A stretch of DNA of 64,000 nucleotides from contig VZRG01000005.1 in assembly GCA_013397435.1 (NCBI GenBank), positions 457,508 through 521,507 of the forward strand, read 5' to 3'. Of the stretch, positions 25,306-37,985 are shown piece by piece. The translations under genes were made by a program, and so were the position numbers. This stretch comes from Erythrocercus mccallii (Eukaryota; Chordata; Aves; Passeriformes; Dicruridae). The notes beneath the pieces are model-generated. The model ran no database searches. It saw only the letters and a program-made list of their open reading frames with translations, and was not told the origin of the DNA. Every line of letters starts with the position of its first letter. Positions within the stretch are counted from its first letter, which is position 1.

Positions 25306-28300
25306 AATTCCTTGAAGCCTTTCTGTCTCTTTTGTTGTGTTGGTTCCCAATCATACAAGCTATTATACTTATTATATACCTGAAAATTGACTAAAAACTT
25401 GATTTAGTAATTAGATGATTGGTGATTCATTTGGGACGTTCCTGTTAAAGTTTGAATGGACAAAAGATGTCAAAGGATGCAAAAGAGGAAGCAGTAAAGT
25501 CTGTTACAGAGGCCAGGAAAGAGCTGTGCAATGTTTAAATCACATAAGAAGCCTGATTCAAAGGTAATGGTGACTTTCGATCTTCCAAATAATAGTTTTC
25601 CTCTGTAGGTGAAAAATCATTTTTTTATTTCAGATGAGAATAGTAGATGGGATTCCTTTCTTCTACATCTATACTCATTAACTTACCCTCTTAGTATCTA
25701 TGTAACAATTTACTAGATACTGAAAGTTGCACTTAAATAATCATGAAGCTACTTATAGATGATTGGAACTTTTAAAATATATGAACAAATAATGTGCCTC
25801 CAAAAATATCTCTTGGCAATCTTCAAAAGTATTCCCACCAGTCATTCTGAACTGTTCAGGTAGAATAGGGTAACTTAATGTTGTAAGCTTCTGTACAAAT
25901 CCTGTTATTATTACTGCTTTTTCCCGTTTCTCCTATAAGGTTATGGCACCCATACATGTCAGGAAACAAAAGATATGACTGTATGGGAAATTTCTCTGAA
26001 ATGTATATTCTAAGCACAGAGCTGCAGAGAGCATCTATTGACATAGAAACATGAGATTCAAAATATGCCTTTTAAAGTAATTTCTAGGATATTAATTTTC
26101 TGTTAATTCTCTAGCATTTTTAGACCAGGGTCCTTACAGACTGGTACGAAATTTTATTCATCCTCAGGCTTTGGAATTACAGTCATCAACTCTAGGCATC
26201 AACAAAGGCTTTGACTTGAGAAGCAGAGGTTTTAAATCATCTGGGAACAATGCGACAGGACAGTATCAGTTTATCCTCAGAGTCCTCTGCTGTGGTTTGT
26301 GGTCATCTTCTCTCTTCTGCTAAGTCTCTGTTCATTTCTCATCTGATTCTTGCAGCCTGGACATGACCGCTGCACTTATATTTTAAATATGGGTTTTAAC
26401 ATTTTAACAAATATTTGGGAATATGAAAGGGGGCTCTGGTTACATCAGGGAGAAACACAAAAGTAGAGGTTTCTGTCCCCCCATTTGTCTGTCAAGTTTA
26501 TGATGTTGAAGTTCACTAAGAAGGATCTGAATCTTCTTCAACTCACTGGGCACTAGGGGAAAAAAATCCCTTAGGCTGAGTTGCACTGAGTTATTCCCCT
26601 AGCTGTCAGTGTTTTCTAAGTGAAGTACAGCTCCACATGCCAAGCTCTGAGGAGCTTTAGCTGGATTTCCTCTCTTGAGGATCAATGACTTCTCTTCTTT
26701 GAGCACCCTCCAACAGGACTCAAAAGATCTCTGCTTTCCACTTAGAGCCCCTCAATGTGTAGTGTGTTGGGCTTACTTTTTCTCAGCAGTGTAACTTCAT
26801 GAAAACTGAAGCTATTTTCAGACCTGCTTGTGTTTTTCTTACTGCAGTAACCTTTCTAAAATGTAAGTAATTGATGTCTTGTTGTTGTTATTTTGATTTA
26901 TCAATTCCTAGAGTATAAAATACCAATCAGAAACACTAGTGCTTGGCCAAAAGCAAGTCAGCCCTGTATCTTTAGCTGGTTAGAATAAAAGGAGTGATTT
27001 ACAGTTTGAAGGAAAAGTACTATTATGGGGAGGTTGCTTGTTTGCATTCACATTGATACGTTATAGTAAAAGTGTTTTCATATATTTAGAAGCATTTGAC
27101 TGATATTATCTTTATATACAGTAGACAGTGACACGTGAGAGAACTGTGTTTAACTCAGGAAATAGTTTTGACAAACCTTTGTCAGGGACATGTTTGCTTG
27201 TACTCATGGTTTACTTTGAGGTCATGAGTAGTCCCATTGTTTTGAATGCTGTGCAGACCAAAGCCAGAGAAGCTTTACATGGTCAGATGTTCAGCATGAG
27301 TGCCTCATGTGTACCTCATGCTGCTCCATTCCTTCAGATTCACTAAGTGTTTCATTAACTTAATAGTATTTTTGTTTGTTTGTTGATGCCTGTGTCTCCT
27401 ACATACTAGTTTAGACTACAGGATTGTCAATAATCTGCAGAATTATTTGGATTTTAATAGCTTTTCATTGCCCTTTTTATTTTTCTTTATTTTCTTTATT
27501 TTCTTTTGTGGAATAAAAGCAAAACTAAGCAAATCTCATGAGCTCTGATGCCTTAGCATACTATCTCTTAGGTATTTCTATTGTCTTTTATTTGGGGAAT
27601 TTTAATGTCATTTTTCACTGAGATTTACTTATTTTTTAATGACATCTGTAACTGTGTATTGATGTATCCTGGAAAACCAGTCCTCACTACTCTGAGTTCA
27701 TACAGTTAACAGTCAACTTCCTGGTTATAATTTGCTCATCCCTTTTAATAAATTAATCATGTCTCTTCTCCAGTATGAGTGGCCAAAGCTTAAGGGAAGA
27801 AAAAACAGCTTTTCTAGACAACTGTGTAGCCCTGTGTGCATGTTCCTCTGTTCTGTGTTTGATACTCAACAGATATCTGAGGCAGTTGAAATTGATTTGG
27901 AATACCCTGAGAGCTGGTCTTGAAAATGTCTTCTTATTTTCTTTTTCTCTTTGTAGTTCATTCTGCTTTCTCTTTTATTTTTTATCTGTCCTACTGAAGT
28001 CATTACATTACATTTCTATTCTATTACATTTCTAATGGATCAGATGAGTACTCCAAAAGACAGAGGATATTAGCCTTTTCACATTCAAATGTGTTATATA
28101 CAATATATGTGGTTCTATGAATAATTAATTTGAGTGAAAGGCCTGGCTGAGTATGATTTCACTGAGTAAGAAATAGCTTTTCATTTCTGGATTTCCTCGC
28201 TATCCAGTTTGCTCCTTGTTTTTTAAAATGTTCATTGAGCATTTTCAGCCCAATGGAAACCTTTGGCAAATCTAGATGCAAGGAGCAAAATTCATATTAG

Positions 28301-31300
28301 GTTTTCATATTAATTTAAAGAGATGCTTTTGTCTGTTCTATTTATCTGCCTTTTGCTTCATCCTCCTGTGTTCCCTTGGTTGGAACTTTAGGGCTATGTT
28401 GTCTGTAATGTCCCTCAAGTGATCAAACATGTTGGTGCATAACAGATAATGAGAGTTCAGGCGTGATATTGAAAAGTGAGCTATAATTTTTCCTATATTA
28501 CTTAATTCCATAAGAAATGGTGCTGAGCTTCAGATTGTTGTGCTGGAAATTATAACTCCATGGTCAGAGAAAGCAAGCTGTTTTATTGTCAAGGGAGCAG
28601 GAGACTGTTCACCAATCAGCAGTAAAACAATTTATGGGAGGAGTATTTGTTTCTCCAGCAGAAAATAAAAACTGTTTGCAGGGTATTGTAGCTAATGACA
28701 GGCTGGATAAATCATGCACCTGCAGAACTCCCGGTGTACAATAGATATAACATTATGGGAAGGAAATCATAGCTTTGATAAATGTCCTAATCCCATGGCG
28801 AGGTTTACAAAAGCATGCAAGCCCATCCACAGGAGTTAGCAGGAGAGTGGTACATTGGTTAGTTTTGTAGGATTTATAGAACTCTTCCCAGTGGCCAAAT
28901 GTGTTTCATAACTGCACTGCATTCAGTAAAGTAAGCATTTTGTGTACATGAAGGCTTGTAATATGCATGTGATGCTGGAATCAAGACTTGCCCTACTGCA
29001 GCCAAGGAGAGAAATTTGACTTTTTACCATTTGGTAGAAATGTAGAAGTGATTTGTGCCACTGACATTTTTCAGTTGTTCATAAGCATCCCTCTTCCCTG
29101 GTATCTCAGTCTGGATTGCATTCACTGGTTAATGTTTCAGATTTCCTTAAATTGTCAGCCAGTTGTTACTCTTTGGATTGTCTAAAAAAAGCTTTGTATT
29201 GCAGATCTAGTGTGAGGAAAATGCATTTTGTATCCAAGACAGTGGTTGATTTATTGTTTATGGAGTAATTCAATATACATGAAGTAAACAGATACATCAG
29301 AAAAAATGTTAAGATCCTGCAGAACATAGTGAAAAATACCTTTGGGTACTGTAAAAGGGGAAGGAATTTAAGTGTTAATGAAATAATTATTTTTCTCACT
29401 AAACTATCAAAAAATAAAGAATTTCACAAGAGATGTTAACTGTCTGTAAAAAGTCTCAATTTGGCATACAGGTAAATGCTAAAATCAGTCATTAATCTGA
29501 TTTTCAAAGCCCCAGAACTTGTGTTACAGCTAGTGTTACACAGAAAAATAAGAGGTAGGTATAAGTGGTTTGTTGACTTACAGCAAAATTGATAGAAGAG
29601 CCCTGTGTACTTGGAAATGTGATTCTAAGGAAATATATTTATAACAATAGTTTGGGGGGGTTTTTTTCAATTTTTGCAGCACCCTGTTTTGTTCTCTGGT
29701 TTACCAAGGGAATGCTATAAGTCCCAAATACTGCTGTGTATTTTGCAGAAAATTCCTTTAAGAGTGGCACCAGTCACATATGATACAGGGATTCTCAGAC
29801 TTTATAAAATATTACCCTAGAGATCTGTCAGTGATATGTTTTCTATGTAATCAACAGATATCCTTAATAACAGTGTTTACCAATAGACTTTCTGATCTAG
29901 AAGAAATCCTTTGCCTCTGTGACTTATGTGCTTAACAGCTGCTGATGGAAGAACATAACTTTTTCCAGTCACTCTGTACAGGTGGGCTGTATATGCCTTC
30001 ATAGGAGTATTGCATTGAGTGGTTTATTTTATGTGGGTGACTTCTTTAGAAATCAGAAGTATTCAGGTCATCTGTGAAAGGGTCTTAGCCAGTGCTATCT
30101 TACCAGAGTTTACTAGAAATACTCAGTTCCTGCTCATCTTGGGTTAACACAATGCTTCACTGCTTTAAATTGTAACCATGATGTTTTAAAAAAGGCTGGA
30201 GTAAATTTAACAAATGCCAGTGTGATTTATTTTCAGTAAATAATTACTTAATGACCTACCATTACAAGGTCATATTCAATGTCCTTCTGAGGTTGTTATG
30301 ATTTAAATTTACCACAATACATTGACTAAATAATATTCTGAACAGAAGAAACTTTGACATGGCCTCACTTGGAGTCAAGATATTCACTGTGTTTAAAAGT
30401 AAATCAAAGGTTTAAACTAGACCAAAAAGAATCCTATCTAGAGAGATAATTTTAATCCCAGTTTATTTTTTACAAAGAAGGTAACAAAGATAAACAAATA
30501 AAAACCATACATTTTGGGAAGTCACCTTTCATTTTCCTTTCTGTGGAAGGAAGACATACAGATGAGCGGTCGGTCCAGAAGCACGAATATCCCCCATTCC
30601 CCATGGCTTGATACTACATGGGTAACAACACTATTAGAGAGGTCTCTTATGCATGAAAAATTCCTTTTCTTATTCTGGAGAAATTAGTTTGAAGTGTAGG
30701 AGCATTTTCTGAGACTCTTGGCCTTTGCACTGACTTTACCTGCTGAGAACTGGTGGTGGTAGAGCTTTTGGAGAGGGGTGTGTGTGCAGAAGTTGACTGA
30801 AACCCAGTGGTCTCTTGCTTAGGGCACCACCAGTTACAGCAATTTTTTGTGTGTGTGTTCCACACAAGTTGCCGAGAGATTTTAAGGCTTTAATCTGGAT
30901 TACCACTGGCCTATCTCCTGTTACTAATTCTTTGCCCCTGGTATGGATGCTAGGATGGCAGAAAACCAGCCTCTTCATGGCCTCTTCCTCAAGCTGTGAA
31001 GGCCTTCATTTTTTCAGCTCCTCTGCTTACTCTCTTGAGCAATGTTTCATATTTTGCCCAGGAAAAAAAAATGCTCTCGGGATCTAAGTAACAGTTAAAA
31101 GTACAACATGAATTACAGTGTTATCACTGGAAATGACAGCAATTCTAACCAGAGAGTGTGAAAGCCATATATATTTTGTTTTCAAGGCATAATCACTCTG
31201 GGGGAAAATAATGAATGGCAAACTCTTTCTCTGGAATACATTGCTTGAGTTATTTGAGACCTATCCTAAAAAGTCTCTCAATTTAGCATTCATACAGGGC

Positions 31301-31411
31301 CCTAGCTGTAAGGATTCCAGCTGAGCAGACCTGGGTCCCCTTCACCTGGCTGGCAGGGAGCCTGCCTGCCATGCAAGGCTATCCCATGGAGAGCATTTCT
31401 CTCTCACTTAC
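25306..31411. other. AT-rich noncoding DNA; possible regulatory sequence at 28541-28850
   Basis: Most of this is AT-rich sequence without gene signals. A (TTTATTTTC)-like low-complexity patch lies near 27477-27507. A G7T7 run lies at 29654-29667. The stretch 28541-28850 is more complex and free of simple repeats. It carries TAATGACA, TGATAAAT and CACCTG motifs of the kind clustered in developmental enhancers, but short motifs are weak evidence. Confidence 0.4.
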
Positions 31412-31494
31412 TGGGAGGGGGTAGATGGGCTGCACATCCTGACTTCTGGCGTGATGTGGGCAAGTGCTCAGTGCTCTTGGATCCGCTGGATGAG
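31412..31494 (-). other. Exon-like segment on minus strand, 83 bases, unassigned
   Basis: Read on the minus strand, an AG in 'aaggctacag' (complement of 31495-31504) precedes 83 bases followed by CCCA|GTAAGTGAG, a good donor. Two of three frames are open throughout. The one entering after one base gives 27 codons starting SSSGSKSTEHLPTSRQKS and ending in a Pro run, typical of a disordered linker. The pyrimidine tract upstream of the acceptor is poor. The segment lies in a GC-richer island at about 31290-31500. No family was recognised. It may equally be a piece of an unrecognised repeat. Confidence 0.18.
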
Positions 31495-33450
31495 CTGTAG
31501 CCTTACATGTATGCTGAGGTATGAAATACAGCCTCATCATTTCTCTGTGGTTTCAGTGGAATGCTATTTCTCTCAGTTGATCCTGTTTTTCCAGGTAGAG
31601 CATATTGAGTTTCAATCCCAAGTCTGGAAAAACAATGTTTCTCTCAAATTTGGTCATGTCTCTGAAGTTTGGGTTTTTCTAAGGTTATGAGACAAACTTG
31701 ATAAACTTGAAATCTGCAACGGCCAAATATTAGAAACTAATTTCTTACTGAAACAGATGGAATCTGGTCCTAGACTTTAAAAGATTTGCAAGCTATAGTG
31801 AGTGATTATGTTGGGCAAAAGTAGCAGCACAAAATTCCTCTTTTTTGACATTAAAAAAAACCCCAAAACCAATCTGCAATATCATCCATGTTTAGTTTTT
31901 GTAACAACCCCAAAAGAAAAAAAAAAACCTTCACTGTTCAATTTCACAAATCTTTAAGGTCTCTCAGGTGGATTTGGTGATGAACTAACTTCAGATTTGG
32001 CTTGCCAGTTTCATATTTTCTCTGAGCACAAAAAAACCCTCAACATTTTAGCTCATGCAATAATGTTCCAAGGAAGCTATTTTCATTTCTTACTTTTACA
32101 GGTTATAGGAAATCTTTGATTTCTATGGGAACAGTAGTATTTTGTAAACCATCCAAACTTTTAAGAGCATAGGACTGTGCTTTGCATCATGGCCTGATCC
32201 AAATACAGGCATACAGAGTTCCTGGAAGCAGGATCTCCAGAATAGCAGTTTGTCTCCTTGGCTTTTCCCATCTTCTGTAATCATTTTACCATCCAAAATA
32301 AGGGATGTCAAATACCTTGAAGGGATATGGGAGGACAGTAGATATCCTTTCAATCACAATTCCTTTCAGAAAAAAAACCAAAAACCAGAAGATGCAGCTG
32401 AAGACAGAACCATTCTATAATCAAAATCCAGGGGATTGAAAACAGCTCAAAATGCGTGGGCTAAAAAATGACACTATAGCTGTATAAAGTTGCTTTTAAA
32501 ATATGGGGAAGTGGGAGGCTGAATTCAGATGTTTACACCTCTTTAATACCACTTGTTTGTTGGTTTTGGTTTTGCTTTTTTTAAAGTCAGTGTTAGTCAA
32601 GAGGTAGTGTGGAGGAGAACATTTGAACCTCTCCCTTCTTTTGGAGTGCCAAAGCCAATAAGAATCAGAGCGTCTTGGAATGTTTGGTAGGAAGGTTTCT
32701 GGTAGATGTAGTAAATCTTGCATTGGATGTGATGTAGAAATTCAGAAGTTAGCACATAGTTTTCCTGTTAGTTTACTGCATGGTGACTCTGCAATGCAAA
32801 AGAGTGGAGGGCATGGGTGTGATGACATGAAGACTAAGGCTGTGTCAGAACTATCAATTTTGTTTAATGTCCAAGTCAAAGAGTATGCTTTATTCACGTA
32901 TGAGTAGAAAGGAGTGGCTACGAGCTCTTACATCCACTATAAACTTCTTTAAAAGTTTGAAATGTGGCACCGGTCAAAAATATTGCCACTATTTAAGATG
33001 TGTACAGTGCTTTGATGATAAAAAGTGTTCCATAAATACTATGTTCTATTTTTTCCACAGTTAGACTTCACACATCAGCTATTACAAGAACTAAGAACAG
33101 AAAGCAGTTAAGCTCAAGAAGCACTAATAATACTAATAACACTTTCTGCTTCACTCATACTTATGTCCAAAAATATTCAAATCTTTTGAAAACACAGGGA
33201 AAAGGTTACTCTAAATTTTTTAAGTAAGATTATCCATACTTATAAACCAGAGAAATTAAGGCACAGGGAAAAAAAAAGGTTATAATTTAAAATATGCTTA
33301 GACATTTAAATTTTAATGATCTCAATTTTATATTGCATTAGGCCTTTGGGGTATAAAGGTACTGGACTGACTTACTCAAGAAAAAGAAAATTTTCCCCTT
33401 GCTTTATAATATTTTTTGTTCCTGGCAAGACATAGCAAGGGTGGCAAAAA
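31495..33450. other. Noncoding DNA, no gene seen
   Basis: AT-rich sequence with A runs near 31852-31870 and 31915-31927. No supported exon or named repeat. Confidence 0.45.
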
Positions 33451-33508
33451 TTTTTTGTGTTTTTTTTTTGTTTGTTTGTTTGTTTTTTTTTTTTTTGTTT
33501 GTTTTTGG
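33451..33508. repeat. Poly(T)/(TTTG)n low-complexity tract
   Basis: T runs are interrupted by single G bases, with three to four TTTG units at about 33470-33483 and a 14-T run after. It is a simple-sequence tract. A nearby frame encoding Phe/Cys/Val repeats is an artefact of it. Confidence 0.93.
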
Positions 33509-33747
33509 GTTTGGTGATGGGTTTTGTTTATTTTAATCTGATAATTTTCTGCAGAAGTTTTCTGAGAAAAGGTGACTGGGTTGCCCAGAAGTGGCAGTGG
33601 TGTTCTGCCATTGACAACCTAAGAGCTATAAATAAAACATTAGGATTATGGGGAGAGGTGATTCCCTTTCTTGATGGAATCAGTAGTTAAGGGGAACGAG
33701 ACACATTTCTAAATCCTGAAGCTCACATGCTGCAAGATCTGCCAGTT

Positions 33748-34500
33748 TGTGGTGGGTTTACCTTTGCTGGCCATGAGACACCCATCCAGAGGCTCTTTTA
33801 CTCCCCCTCCTCAACAGAACAGGGGTGGAAAATAAGGTGGAAAAGCTTGTGGAGCAAGATAAAGACAGGGTGATCATTTAGCAATTACCTTCATAGGCAA
33901 AACCAGATTTCACGTGGGAAAATACCTACCAGTTAAAATAACTTGGCATAGTGAGAACGAAGGGGAAATCATGACAATACCCACCAGTTCTTCCCCTTGC
34001 CTTTTCCCAGGCTCAGTTTCACTCTTCTGTTCCTGAGCCTGAGCCTGCTGGCACAGGGAGGTTGGATGCTCTCCCTCTCCTGCTCCTCATGCTCATCCTC
34101 TGCTCTAGTGTAGGCTGCAGTTCCTTCAGGACATCTCCACCTCCACCAGCGTGGGTTTCTTCATAGCTCCTGTCCCATGCTTGCTCCAGGTGGGCTCTCC
34201 AGAAGCTAAGGGGAGCCTCCTCACCCTCCTCCCACTCTCACCCGGGTGCTCACAGGCATGTTTCTCACTTTTCCCTCACTCCCAGGCAACGTTTTGCCCT
34301 TTTCAAAATCCATTTTGCCAGTGGCATCACCGCTTTGGCTGCAGGACTCAGCCGTGCCCTGGAGCGTGTGGGTGGCCGGGACCGGCTGTGTGTGCTGGGT
34401 ACGGCCCCAGCCTGGCCTGGCAGGGGCTGCCCTGCACTGCCAGCACCTGGGCACCTGCCCTCAGGGCACCATTGTCCCCTTCCAGCTCTCCCACTTTGTC
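33748..34500 (+). mobile_element. Decayed avian LTR-type retroviral repeat
   Basis: The block starts TGTGGTGGGTTTACCTTTGC. It then has 'actccccctcctcaacagaacaggggtgg' near 33800-33830, 'gataaagacagggtgatca' near 33858-33878, and 'aggcaaaaccagatttcacg' near 33894-33915. This is the order of phrases I associate with a widespread avian endogenous-retrovirus LTR family: tgtggtgggttgacc..., cctcctcagctggacagggg, gataaggacagggagagatcactc, gggcaaaacagactc. Downstream, 'ccaccagcgtgggtttcttc' near 34143-34163 and 'ctcacaggcatg' near 34250 echo the repeated 'ctccagcgtgggtcc' units of that family. The copy is diverged and carries no viral gene. TG-first orientation suggests the + strand. The right end is unclear and GC-rich sequence continues to about 35200. 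The family name is from memory and unverified. Confidence 0.6.
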
Positions 34501-35300
34501 CAGTGTCTTTCCCACAGCTGCCTCTTCACTATGCTGAGGAGGCTGCAGAGATATGCAGAGTTTTGTTGAGCAGAGGACACCTTGAAATCAAATCATCAGC
34601 TTTTGGAGTCCCTGGTCTCACATCCTTGCTCCCAGACCAGGCTGTCCTGGGACTTTGTGGCTGGTGGTGCAGAAATCTCTATTTTCTGCCAGACAACCTG
34701 TATTTCTTCAAGATTTCAAAGCCAATTATCCTGTGTCTCCACTGACTTTTGTTTTGTTTTGCTGTGTGTTATGGGTTTTTTCTGGAGGTGATACAGCAGC
34801 AGGAGAGCAACTTTTATGGGTTCAGACATGGTGGTCCCTGAGCAAAGCCATTCAGAGCAGAGTGGCCTCCTCTCCAGGACCTTTCTCCTGTGGCTCCTGG
34901 CCACCCTGAGGAGGAGTGGGATCTATTGGGTCTCACATTGTGCCTCTGTATCCTGAGACATCTGCATGTAGTGCAGCACCCTGTGCATCCTTGGTGCTCT
35001 GAATGTCTCAGTGTTCCTAATGCACCTCATGTAGGAGCTGGATGGAGAAATAGAAACAGGGCAGAGGGGCTCAACGGTGTGCCTGAATTTAGCATTGGAG
35101 TTGAACTGTGCCTCCAGCATGGGGACAGATCCGGGAGGGTGTTTTGTGTGGCACACAAACAAAAGGCAGGCATCAGGCAGAATATCCAGCAACTCAAGCA
35201 GGCTATGTAAAAAACAGGCTCATTTTTACTCCTGTTCTCTCATAAGAGAGCAGGTATTGTGCACATCCATGTAGTGCCAGTAGCACATCTCTCCTTACTG
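34501..35300. other. GC-richer block of unknown origin
   Basis: This continues the elevated GC content of the preceding LTR-type repeat, with overlapping open frames on both strands up to about 100 codons. No motif, splice pair or family is recognisable. It could be the rest of the same insertion, a nested older insertion, or unrelated sequence. Confidence 0.3.
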
Positions 35301-35757
35301 TCGTGGAGTTCACTGCTATTGTGAAAATAATCAGTTAACAATTATCACAGCTGACAATGCACCTTTATGTCCCATCAGCCACAGATACCTTCCCCTGGTC
35401 CATACAATGAAAACACATCAGAAATAATAGGAAGAAGCAAAGTTATTATTAGGATAGAATAGCTGGATGTTCACTGAATATTCGATGGGGGATCAGCTTC
35501 TCAAGAGGAGTTAATAAGCAGCCACACTTGAATATCTGATGTTTATAAAGGAGGGAAATATATACGGAAAAGTACATTAGGGCTAAAAATCTACTTGATC
35601 TGGCCGAAACAAAACCTAGCCTTCATCTCTTATGTAGAAGCAAGTCTACCAGGGCCCAGAAAGAAAGATTTGTCTTTGAGGAGTGATCTGAAAGATAAGT
35701 AATATGTCAAAGGAAAGAAAATGCAGTTTCTGCTCCTTGGGGAAAGAGGGTAAAAGG

Positions 35758-35831
35758 GGAAGAAAAAAAAAAAAGAAAAACTCCACATTAAAACTCCTCA
35801 GTTGTTTTTCTTTTCTTTTTTTTTTTTTTCC
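35758..35831. repeat. Poly(A)/poly(T) imperfect inverted repeat
   Basis: GGAAG(A)12GAAAAAC at 35758-35781 is answered by G(T)5C(T)4C(T)14CC at 35804-35831, its imperfect reverse complement, with 22 bases between. A hairpin could form. The arms are simple sequence, so mutual complementarity carries little weight. Confidence 0.8.
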
Positions 35832-37811
35832 TAGCTGTAGCTATAGCCTCTTTCCTTTGATTTGTCATGATTTAAATTCATACAAAAAGATTTATTTCAA
35901 ATAAGCCCCTTTAACTGTAGGGGCAGATATTTTTTTTCCTAAAGCCTTTTGTAAGAACAAAGTAACCACTTGTCACACACAGTGACTAATGAGAATTTAG
36001 TGTGGGTTTTAGTGTTCATTCATACGCTTTGTGTTCAGCTAGTTGTAAGTTAAATCTTTAGAAATCACACCGCAGGAATCCTTCTCTTAGGGGTGGGGGC
36101 GGGAGGCGAATCTGTCAAGATATTGAGAGCTGGTGAGCGGAAACTGCTCTTTTCAGGCTTCCTAATCGGCGGCACAGGAAATAAACACATGCAGGAAGAC
36201 GTTTGGCCTTTTCTTGAACTTAAAGTTTATACAGCAATTGATAACTGAGGCAAACTTTGTGTACTTAAACTTTTGAAAATTAAATTAAATGAAGAGGGCA
36301 TGTTCAGCCCATGCCAGCATGGCCTGTAGTTTCTGCAACCAGCTAATCTAAATACAGTAATAAAAATTGGAAAGATTGTAGCGTATATATTTTTACAGCT
36401 AGAATGTGTCACTGAAACCTTTTTGTATGTCTTCTCTCTGTCCTCTTTTCCTTCCATTTCTCTAATTCTCTCCTAATGAAACTGAGCTGAAGCACTGAAA
36501 TTAAACTGAAAGTCATGTTTATGAAGCTGTTTTCCATGCTTCTATACCAGATTCTGCTCTTTCATCCTTTTGCTGACCTTCTCATTTATCTTGTAAGCAC
36601 TTCAGGGTAAAGATGGTCTTGGATCATGTGAAACACCTTGTTTGATGGTGGCCCATATTGATATTTGGTTAATGCTACATGTATGATGTATAAAAGTTGT
36701 CTTTGAAAGGAGGGTAAAAATAAATGAAGTGTCATTCTTGAGTATAGCTTTTGAAATTGATAGCATCAATTTGCTAACAGGGACATTTATAAGCATCTCT
36801 AAGAAACATTATTTGTGTTCGTATTTCTCGAGCTTTCACTGTATAAACAAGGTCACCATAAATTTAACGCTCTAAAAAAATAGGTTTAATTTCATAATAA
36901 CTACAATTAGTTGGGGTAAATCTGCATGGGAAATTTAGAACACCTTTGCCAATAGAAAGCAAGCAAGCAAAACCCAAATAGAGAGCAGAACATGGAATAA
37001 AAATACATTTGCATGTCTTTGGAGACCAGCCTAAATACCTGCTAAAAATGCATCCACTCCTATGCATCTTCTACTCTTTTGAAAATTGTTTCTTTTTCAC
37101 TGCCCTAATAAACCACCCCTAATAGTGCAGATGTTTATTAGGAATAGTTTTTACAAAACAAGGACTAGAAGCAGAAAGCTCCAATTACTGTAAAATGAGA
37201 GAAGTACAGAAAGAATGCATGTGACTTATGTATCTGTAGTCCAGGTTACTATCAGATTAAATTATTGAATTTTTTAAAAAGCAATTTAAGATTTTGGATT
37301 ATTTTTGTCTACGTAATTAGAACATCTTGAAATTTTATAGTGTGCTTAGAAGGTTGCATATTTGATATATAGCTTCAAGTCTTCAAGAAATAGATCTAAA
37401 TATTGGCCCCAAACTGCCCTTTACTGTAAAATGGCCATAGCTGATCTGTTCAATAAATGTCAATATAATAAAAAGATATGGAAGTTTCTACAATTAATCT
37501 TGGGATTGTCCATTCTCATTTTCAGAACATCCCCTTACTTCTATCACTTATTGATTGTCCATTTGATTAATATCCCCACCTGAAGTCTAACAGTCATCAG
37601 TGTTCCTTTTGGGTGTTACAGTAACATAGCTCTTTTTTTGATATCTTTGATAGAATCCATTTTTTGCTTTTCCCAGCTCCTTACAGGAAACATTCGAGTT
37701 TGTTCCAGACCATGGGGCATTATTTGTATGCACAATGATGATTTATAGCTGCATTATTTGTGTTCTACCCTAAAAGCTATTTTTACGTTGCATTTCTTTC
37801 TTTTTTGATAG
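35832..37811. other. Noncoding DNA with a GC-box cluster at 36069-36175
   Basis: Most of the stretch is AT-rich. At 36069-36175 there is a local rise in CpG and G content: GGGGCGGGAGGCG near 36096-36108, 'gtgagcgg' near 36133 and 'aatcggcggcac' near 36166. The G-rich motif resembles an Sp1/KLF site. It lies 1.7 kb upstream of the exon at 37812 and could be an enhancer or alternative promoter. No start site or coding frame is visible beside it. Confidence 0.35.
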
Positions 37812-37985
37812 TCCAGCTCCACAGTGAGAACGTACCAAAACAGTAAATCAAGAGTGACCATGAGCCCTGGCTTTAGCTCCCAGTGGAATAGCAGCCAACC
37901 TGCTTGGAATACATACACCTTTCCAAGAGCAAGCTTGCACTACCAGTCTCATGCTAGCTACACCTACTGTGCTGGACATCCTGCT
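37812..37985 (+). CDS. Internal coding exon, 58 codons, phase 0-0, gene not recognised
   Basis: This is the best-supported coding segment in the window. A pyrimidine-rich acceptor (TTGCATTTCTTTCTTTTTTGATAG, ending at 37811) precedes the exon, and GCT|GTAAGTAATG follows it. The length is 174 bases, a multiple of three. The frame entering at the first base is open throughout and exits cleanly at the donor, so the exon is symmetrical and could be skipped without a frameshift. The peptide starts SSSTVRTYQNSKSRVTMSPG, then has FSSQWNSSQPAWNTY, FPRASLHYQSHASYTY and a final CAGHPA. It is rich in Ser, Tyr, Gln and Asn, with two Trp in similar settings (QWN, AWN), no predicted membrane segment and almost no acidic residues. 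Such composition suits a disordered activation or interaction segment of a transcription or RNA-binding regulator, but that is inference. The flanking introns would be long, as no partner exon is convincing in this window. Confidence 0.62.
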
